From an uncultured Clostridia bacterium (GTDB lineage Bacteria; Bacillota; Clostridia; Lachnospirales; Bianqueaceae): DNA of 8,225 nucleotides. The position numbers and the translations under genes are program-made. Under the pieces are notes generated by a model. That model made no database searches. It saw nothing but the letters and a program-made list of their open reading frames with translations, and had not been told where the DNA came from. The DNA lies in NCBI GenBank assembly GCA_947570515.1, contig CANOUM010000064.1, forward strand, positions 1-8,225, read 5' to 3'. Every line of letters starts with the position of its first letter. Position 1 is the first letter of the stretch. Of the stretch, positions 4,957-8,225 are shown one piece after another.

Positions 4957-5622
4957 ATGAGCATTTCAAAAAAACAAAGAGAAATTCTGGAATATATCAT
5001 TCATCGCCAAGAAATAAAAGGATATCCCCCGTCTGTCAGAGAAATCTGCGAAGCTGTGGGACTCCGCTCTACCTCTACGGTTCACGGTCATTTAACTCGA
5101 CTGGAAGAGAAAGGTTATATTCGAAGAGATCCTGCCAAGACAAGGGCAATCGAAATTTGTCGCCGTCCTGAACAAGAAGAAAACGGCCAATCTTTTGTTC
5201 CCTCAGAACGTGTCGTTGCATTTCAAAATCCCGTACAAGGTCCTGAACTGATTGCTGTTCCTATTTTAGGACGTGTACGTGCTGGAGAACCTATTCTCGC
5301 CGTTGAAAACATTGAAGACTATTTTCCTATCCCTGTAGACTTTACACATAATTCTGAATGCTTCATGCTCCGTGTACAAGGAGAAAGTATGATCAATGTT
5401 GGGATTTATGAAAATGATTTGATTTTAATCCGCAAACAAAACACAGCCGTTAATCACGATAAAGTTGTTGCCCTTTTAGGAGATAGCGTTACAGTAAAAA
5501 CCTTTTATAAAGAAAAAGATTATATTCGCCTCCAGCCGGAAAATGACCATATGGATCCTATTTTAGTAAAAGACTGTACTATATTAGGCAAGGTTATTGG
5601 CCTATTTCGTTCTATTATATAA
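4957..5622 (+). CDS. lexA: LexA, SOS-response transcriptional repressor and self-cleaving peptidase (S24)
   Basis: LexA represses DNA-damage genes and inactivates itself when RecA filaments form on single-stranded DNA. The 221-residue protein has an N-terminal winged helix-turn-helix (about 1-66; SVREICEAVGLRSTSTVHGH at 26-45 covers the recognition region), a linker, and the S24 peptidase domain. Cleavage should fall at Ala109-Gly110 in GRVRAGEPIL. The catalytic pair is Ser144 in VQGESMI and Lys181 in VTVKTFY. All key residues are present. The protein is slightly longer than the usual 200-210 residues, apparently in the linker. AGGAGA ten bases upstream supports the ATG at 4957. It is transcribed divergently from yneA and almost certainly autoregulated through the LexA box on its -35. 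Confidence 0.97.
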   Translation: MSISKKQREILEYIIHRQEIKGYPPSVREICEAVGLRSTSTVHGHLTRLEEKGYIRRDPAKTRAIEICRRPEQEENGQSFVPSERVVAFQNPVQGPELIAVPILGRVRAGEPILAVENIEDYFPIPVDFTHNSECFMLRVQGESMINVGIYENDLILIRKQNTAVNHDKVVALLGDSVTVKTFYKEKDYIRLQPENDHMDPILVKDCTILGKVIGLFRSII

Positions 5623-5641
5623 GATATTTTAGTTAAATAAT

Positions 5642-5682
5642 AAAAATAGCCTTTCCTTGTTTAAAAAGGAAAGGCTATTTTT
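5642..5682. terminator. Bidirectional terminator between lexA and prs
   Basis: A perfect 17-bp inverted repeat (5642-5658 with 5666-5682) has a seven-base loop. Its outer A/T pairs provide a run of five T on either strand, so it can stop both lexA (plus) and prs (minus), whose stop codons lie 20 and 11 bases away. No other gene fits between them. Confidence 0.9.
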
Positions 5683-5693
5683 AACGGTTATAA

Positions 5694-6875
5694 TTAAAAC
5701 AGATTCATTTGCTCTAACTGCCCTTTTCTATGTCCATCAATTAAATCTTTAATTTTCTGATGAGGATCGAGCAAACTGTTAACAGACATATTATGATTCA
5801 CCGATGCGATGAAATAGGCAACATATTTAGAAACGTCAACTTCATAATACCAAGGAGCTGCTAAAAGTTCTGGTTTACGGTATGTAAGATTTGTAGAAAG
5901 AACACCAGACAAAACACCGTGCTCTACTGCTTCGTGGAATCGATCCAAACCTTCTGTGAATAATCCATATGTACAACCGGCAAAAACTCTTCTGGCGCCT
6001 CTTCTTTTAAGATCATAGGCAATATCCAGCATAGAGTCTCCGGATGCAATCATATCATCATATACAAGGACGTCTTTTCCATTAATATCGCTTCCTAAAA
6101 ACTCATGTGCAACAATTGGGTTTCTTCCGTTTACAATACGTGAATAATCACGCCGCTTATAATACATCCCCATATCTACTCCAATGACAGATGCATAATA
6201 AACATTTCGTGAAATAGCTCCTTCATCAGGACTCACCACCATAAAAGAATCTTTATCCAATTGAATATCGGGTACATGCTGCAAAAGTGCTTTTAACACT
6301 TGGTAAGAAGGCATTACATTATCAAATCCCATAAGGGGAACTGCATTTTGAACTCTGGGATCGTGTGCATCAAAAGTCAAAATGGAGGAAACCCCCATAC
6401 TCTGCAATTCCTGAAGTGCCACAGCACAGTCAAGAGATTCTCTGTAGCTGCGACGGTGCTGACGAGCACCATACATATTAGGCATAATCACTGTAATTCG
6501 ATACGCTTTGCCACTAATTGCTTGAATAGCACGTTTTAAGTCTGCAAAATGGTCATCCGGAGACATCCGCACCTCTTCTCCAAACATTTTATATGTACAG
6601 TTGTAATTTCCTACATCTGTAAGAAGATATAAATCAACGCCTCTTACTGATTGATGAATGATTCCCTTAGCATCTCCATTTTGAAATCTGGGACAAGAAC
6701 AAGGAATTAAGAAAGAAGATTCTCCATTTTGACAGCTATCTTCTTGATTGTGATAAAGTTCCTTTAAATGTTCATCGACTTTTTTCCCTAATTCATTGGC
6801 GCTATCTAAAGCCATAAGCCCTAAAGTAGCTACCTGCGGATGTTTTACATGATCAACAGTCGTTGAAAAAGGCAT
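5694..6875 (-). CDS. prs: Ribose-phosphate pyrophosphokinase (PRPP synthetase), long divergent clostridial type
   Basis: Transfers pyrophosphate from ATP to ribose 5-phosphate, making PRPP for purine, pyrimidine, histidine and NAD synthesis. At 393 residues it is longer than the common enzyme (about 315) and carries an extra N-terminal stretch with a CSCPRF motif (59-64). Active-site elements are recognisable: flexible-loop ARQHRR (137-142, versus ARQDR in the classical enzyme), TFDAHDPRVQN (167-177, with the metal-ligand histidine), SPDEGA (215-220), KRR (240-242) and the PRPP-binding loop VYDDMIASGDSM (271-282). I recognise this form from Lachnospiraceae and related clostridia, where it is annotated as Prs. 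GAGAGG eight bases upstream supports the ATG at 6875. It is monocistronic: its own promoter lies upstream and a terminator follows. The function is likely but rests on motif conservation. Confidence 0.88.
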   Translation of the reverse strand: MPFSTTVDHVKHPQVATLGLMALDSANELGKKVDEHLKELYHNQEDSCQNGESSFLIPCSCPRFQNGDAKGIIHQSVRGVDLYLLTDVGNYNCTYKMFGEEVRMSPDDHFADLKRAIQAISGKAYRITVIMPNMYGARQHRRSYRESLDCAVALQELQSMGVSSILTFDAHDPRVQNAVPLMGFDNVMPSYQVLKALLQHVPDIQLDKDSFMVVSPDEGAISRNVYYASVIGVDMGMYYKRRDYSRIVNGRNPIVAHEFLGSDINGKDVLVYDDMIASGDSMLDIAYDLKRRGARRVFAGCTYGLFTEGLDRFHEAVEHGVLSGVLSTNLTYRKPELLAAPWYYEVDVSKYVAYFIASVNHNMSVNSLLDPHQKIKDLIDGHRKGQLEQMNLF

Positions 6876-6957
6876 AAAAAAATCCTCTCTTTCTAAAATG
6901 TTTATGATGACTCTACAAATAAACCCTGCGGTTTTTTTGTGATTGTCCTGTATTTTG

Positions 6958-6986
6958 ATTATATCATATAAAAAAAAGAAAGAAAA
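6958..6986 (-). promoter_or_regulatory. Extended -10 promoter of prs
   Basis: On the minus strand, TATAAT (6963-6958) is preceded by TGA, a perfect extended -10. The hexamer 17 bases upstream is TTTTCT (6986-6981), a poor -35 within a T-rich tract that may act as an UP-like element. Transcription should start near 6951, giving a leader of about 75 bases. The leader holds only a short AAACC/GGTTT hairpin. Confidence 0.7.
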
Positions 6987-7034
6987 GTAAATTTGTTGCT
7001 TTTTGAAAGAAACTGCAAGATGCCTAAAACTCGG

Positions 7035-7064
7035 GTTTCGATTACATAAATAAAGGTAAAAATG
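7035..7064 (+). promoter_or_regulatory. Candidate forespore (sigma-F/sigma-G type) promoter of spoVAF
   Basis: GGTAAAAATG (7055-7064) fits the sigma-F -10 pattern GGNRANAMTR at every defined position. GTTTC (7035-7039) fits the -35 pattern GYWTA at four of five, with a 15-base spacer. Start of transcription near 7070 would place the AAGGAGG ribosome site about ten bases in. The context (a spore gene) favours it, but such AT-rich patterns occur by chance. Confidence 0.4.
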
Positions 7065-7094
7065 TACAAGCTAAGCAAAAAGGAGGTAGCGGCA

Positions 7095-8225
7095 ATGAAT
7101 CAAAATGAAACTTTTACACAGCAAAACACCATATCCAATCAATTAGAAAAAAATATCCAGGAATTCAAAAATAGACTTCCCATCGGGAAAAGTTTTGATT
7201 TAATTGCGAGAGAAATTACGATTGGTGCACATAAGGCATACTATCTTCTCATCAATGGCTTGATTGATTCCAGCCTTGTCTTACGACTCTTTCAGCATTT
7301 TCAGGGAGATGAAGAAACAAAGGGGGTTCATTCACTAGAAAGCTTTTTAAAAATCCAGCTGGGTAATAGTGAAGTAACAAAGGAACGCTCATTTGACAAA
7401 CTTGTGACCAGTATATTATCGGGTTTTACAGTTCTTATTATTGATGGTTTTGAAGAGGCTATGATTTTGGATATGCGTGAATATCCCGCACGCAGTCCTG
7501 AAGAGCCTGATTTAGAAAAAGTGACCCGCGGCGCAAGAGACGGTATGGTGGAGACCTTAGTTTTTAATACAGCTTTAGTGCGCAGAAGAATTCGAGACCC
7601 TAAACTGATCTATGAGATAAAAGAAGTCGGCACACGCTCTCATACAGATGTAGCCATCGGATATATTCAAGGCGTTGCGGATCCTAAACTAGTTCAGCAT
7701 ATTGTGCAAACCATTTCTAATCTTGATACAGAAGCCCTGGTCATGGGAGAAAAAACCTTAGAAGAACTCATGATCAAAAAGCGTTGGTATAATCCATTTC
7801 CTCAGGCCAAATTTACAGAACGTCCCGATGTCGTATCAGCGCACCTATTAGAGGGCCATGTAGCTCTTTTTGTTGATAATTCTCCTTCTGTAATGCTGTT
7901 TCCTGCTACGCTTTTTCATTTTACGCAGCATTCTGAGGATTATTATCAAAACCCTTTAGTCGGTACCTTTATCCGCTGGATTCGATTCGCTGCTATTTTA
8001 ATTTCATTATTTTTCACGCCAACTTGGCTTTTAATTGCAGAAAATCCCTCTGCCATTCCTGATTGGTTGCAATTTCTTCTTCCGCAAATCGAGGTTGTTT
8101 TTCCGCTTTTTATTCAGCTGGTTCTTGTTGAACTGAATTTAGAAATTCTTCGTATGGCCTCCATTCATACGCCTTCCAGTTTAAGTACGGCTATGAGCAT
8201 CATCGGGGGTCTCATCTTAGGCGAA
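7095..8225 (+). CDS. spoVAF: GerA-family spore germination protein SpoVAF (partial, N-terminal 377 residues)
   Basis: GerA-family A-subunit proteins sit in the spore inner membrane; SpoVAF is encoded with the SpoVA channel genes in Bacillus and contributes to germination. The open frame runs to the window end without a stop. Family segments include EYPARSPEEPDLEKVTRGAR and VETLVFNTALVRRRIRDP in the cytoplasmic N-terminal half, ERPDVVSAHLLEGHVALFVDNSPSVMLFP near the middle, then membrane segments from about residue 291 (IRWIRFAAILISLFFTPTW) and about 329 onward, with LEILRMASIHTPSSLSTAMS. The RSPEEPDLEK segment resembles SpoVAF more than germinant-receptor GerAA/GerKA, but a receptor subunit is not excluded. 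Bacillus SpoVAF has about 490 residues, so roughly a quarter is missing. AAGGAGG eight bases before the ATG supports the start. It is divergent from prs; spoVAC/D/E are not immediately upstream, so it is separated from those usual partners or they lie elsewhere. Confidence 0.85.
   Translation, partial: MNQNETFTQQNTISNQLEKNIQEFKNRLPIGKSFDLIAREITIGAHKAYYLLINGLIDSSLVLRLFQHFQGDEETKGVHSLESFLKIQLGNSEVTKERSFDKLVTSILSGFTVLIIDGFEEAMILDMREYPARSPEEPDLEKVTRGARDGMVETLVFNTALVRRRIRDPKLIYEIKEVGTRSHTDVAIGYIQGVADPKLVQHIVQTISNLDTEALVMGEKTLEELMIKKRWYNPFPQAKFTERPDVVSAHLLEGHVALFVDNSPSVMLFPATLFHFTQHSEDYYQNPLVGTFIRWIRFAAILISLFFTPTWLLIAENPSAIPDWLQFLLPQIEVVFPLFIQLVLVELNLEILRMASIHTPSSLSTAMSIIGGLILGE

Noticed and set aside
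4938..5171. Second plus-strand frame at the start of lexA
   Set aside because: Its ATG lies on the lexA ribosome site and its translation is a frame-shifted reading of lexA.
6300..6539. Plus-strand open frame opposite prs
   Set aside because: Antisense shadow within a conserved prs coding region; no start signals.
6921..6938. Small plus-strand terminator-like AAACC/GGTTT hairpin followed by T
   Set aside because: Only a five-base stem and no plus-strand gene ends before it; it lies in the prs leader on the other strand.
7021..7051. Sigma-G-like TGCCTA / CATAAAT pair upstream of spoVAF
   Set aside because: The -35 matches only about four of six positions; the pattern at 7035-7064 fits a forespore promoter better.

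Overview
The window is an ordinary-looking chromosomal segment of an endospore-forming, AT-rich Firmicute, most likely a clostridium of the Lachnospiraceae type. The evidence is the gene order rplU-prp-rpmA-obgE-yhbY-nadD-yqeK-rsfS, a ribosomal protein L27 with the Firmicutes-type cleavable N-terminal extension, a lexA/yneA divergent SOS pair with Gram-positive (B. subtilis-type) LexA boxes, a spore germination protein of the SpoVAF/GerA family, and a long divergent PRPP synthetase of the kind I associate with Lachnospiraceae. No insertion sequence, phage gene, CRISPR array, tRNA or rRNA is visible. The genes at both edges are cut by the window.

Layout. Minus strand, 4162 down to 1: a sigma-A promoter (4169-4197) and a structured leader drive rplU (L21), prp (ysxB, the L27 protease) and rpmA (L27). 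A strong intrinsic terminator (3037-3074) follows. Immediately after it come obgE, yhbY, nadD, yqeK and rsfS (partial), all tightly spaced or overlapping. Minus strand, 4723 down to 4240: yneA, a membrane-anchored LysM protein and probable SOS cell-division suppressor, with its own promoter and terminator. Plus strand, 4818-5682: lexA, transcribed divergently from yneA from a consensus promoter whose -35 overlaps a LexA box. Its leader carries two hairpins and another LexA-box core. A perfect 17-bp hairpin (5642-5682) separates lexA from the convergent prs gene (minus, 6875-5694). Plus strand from 7095: spoVAF (partial), back to back with prs and preceded by a forespore-type promoter candidate.

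How the parts fit. Prp removes the L27 extension, so protease and substrate are co-transcribed. ObgE, YhbY and RsfS act on ribosome assembly or silencing, and NadD and YqeK on NAD and Ap4A metabolism, making the left half a ribosome-biogenesis and housekeeping cluster. LexA represses itself and yneA; DNA damage would induce both and delay division. Prs supplies PRPP for nucleotide and NAD synthesis. SpoVAF belongs to the spore inner membrane.

I did not find a clearly new biological system. The points most worth a second look are regulatory: the 25-bp palindrome and hairpin in the lexA leader, the terminator just upstream of obgE with no room for a standard promoter between them, and the rplU leader.
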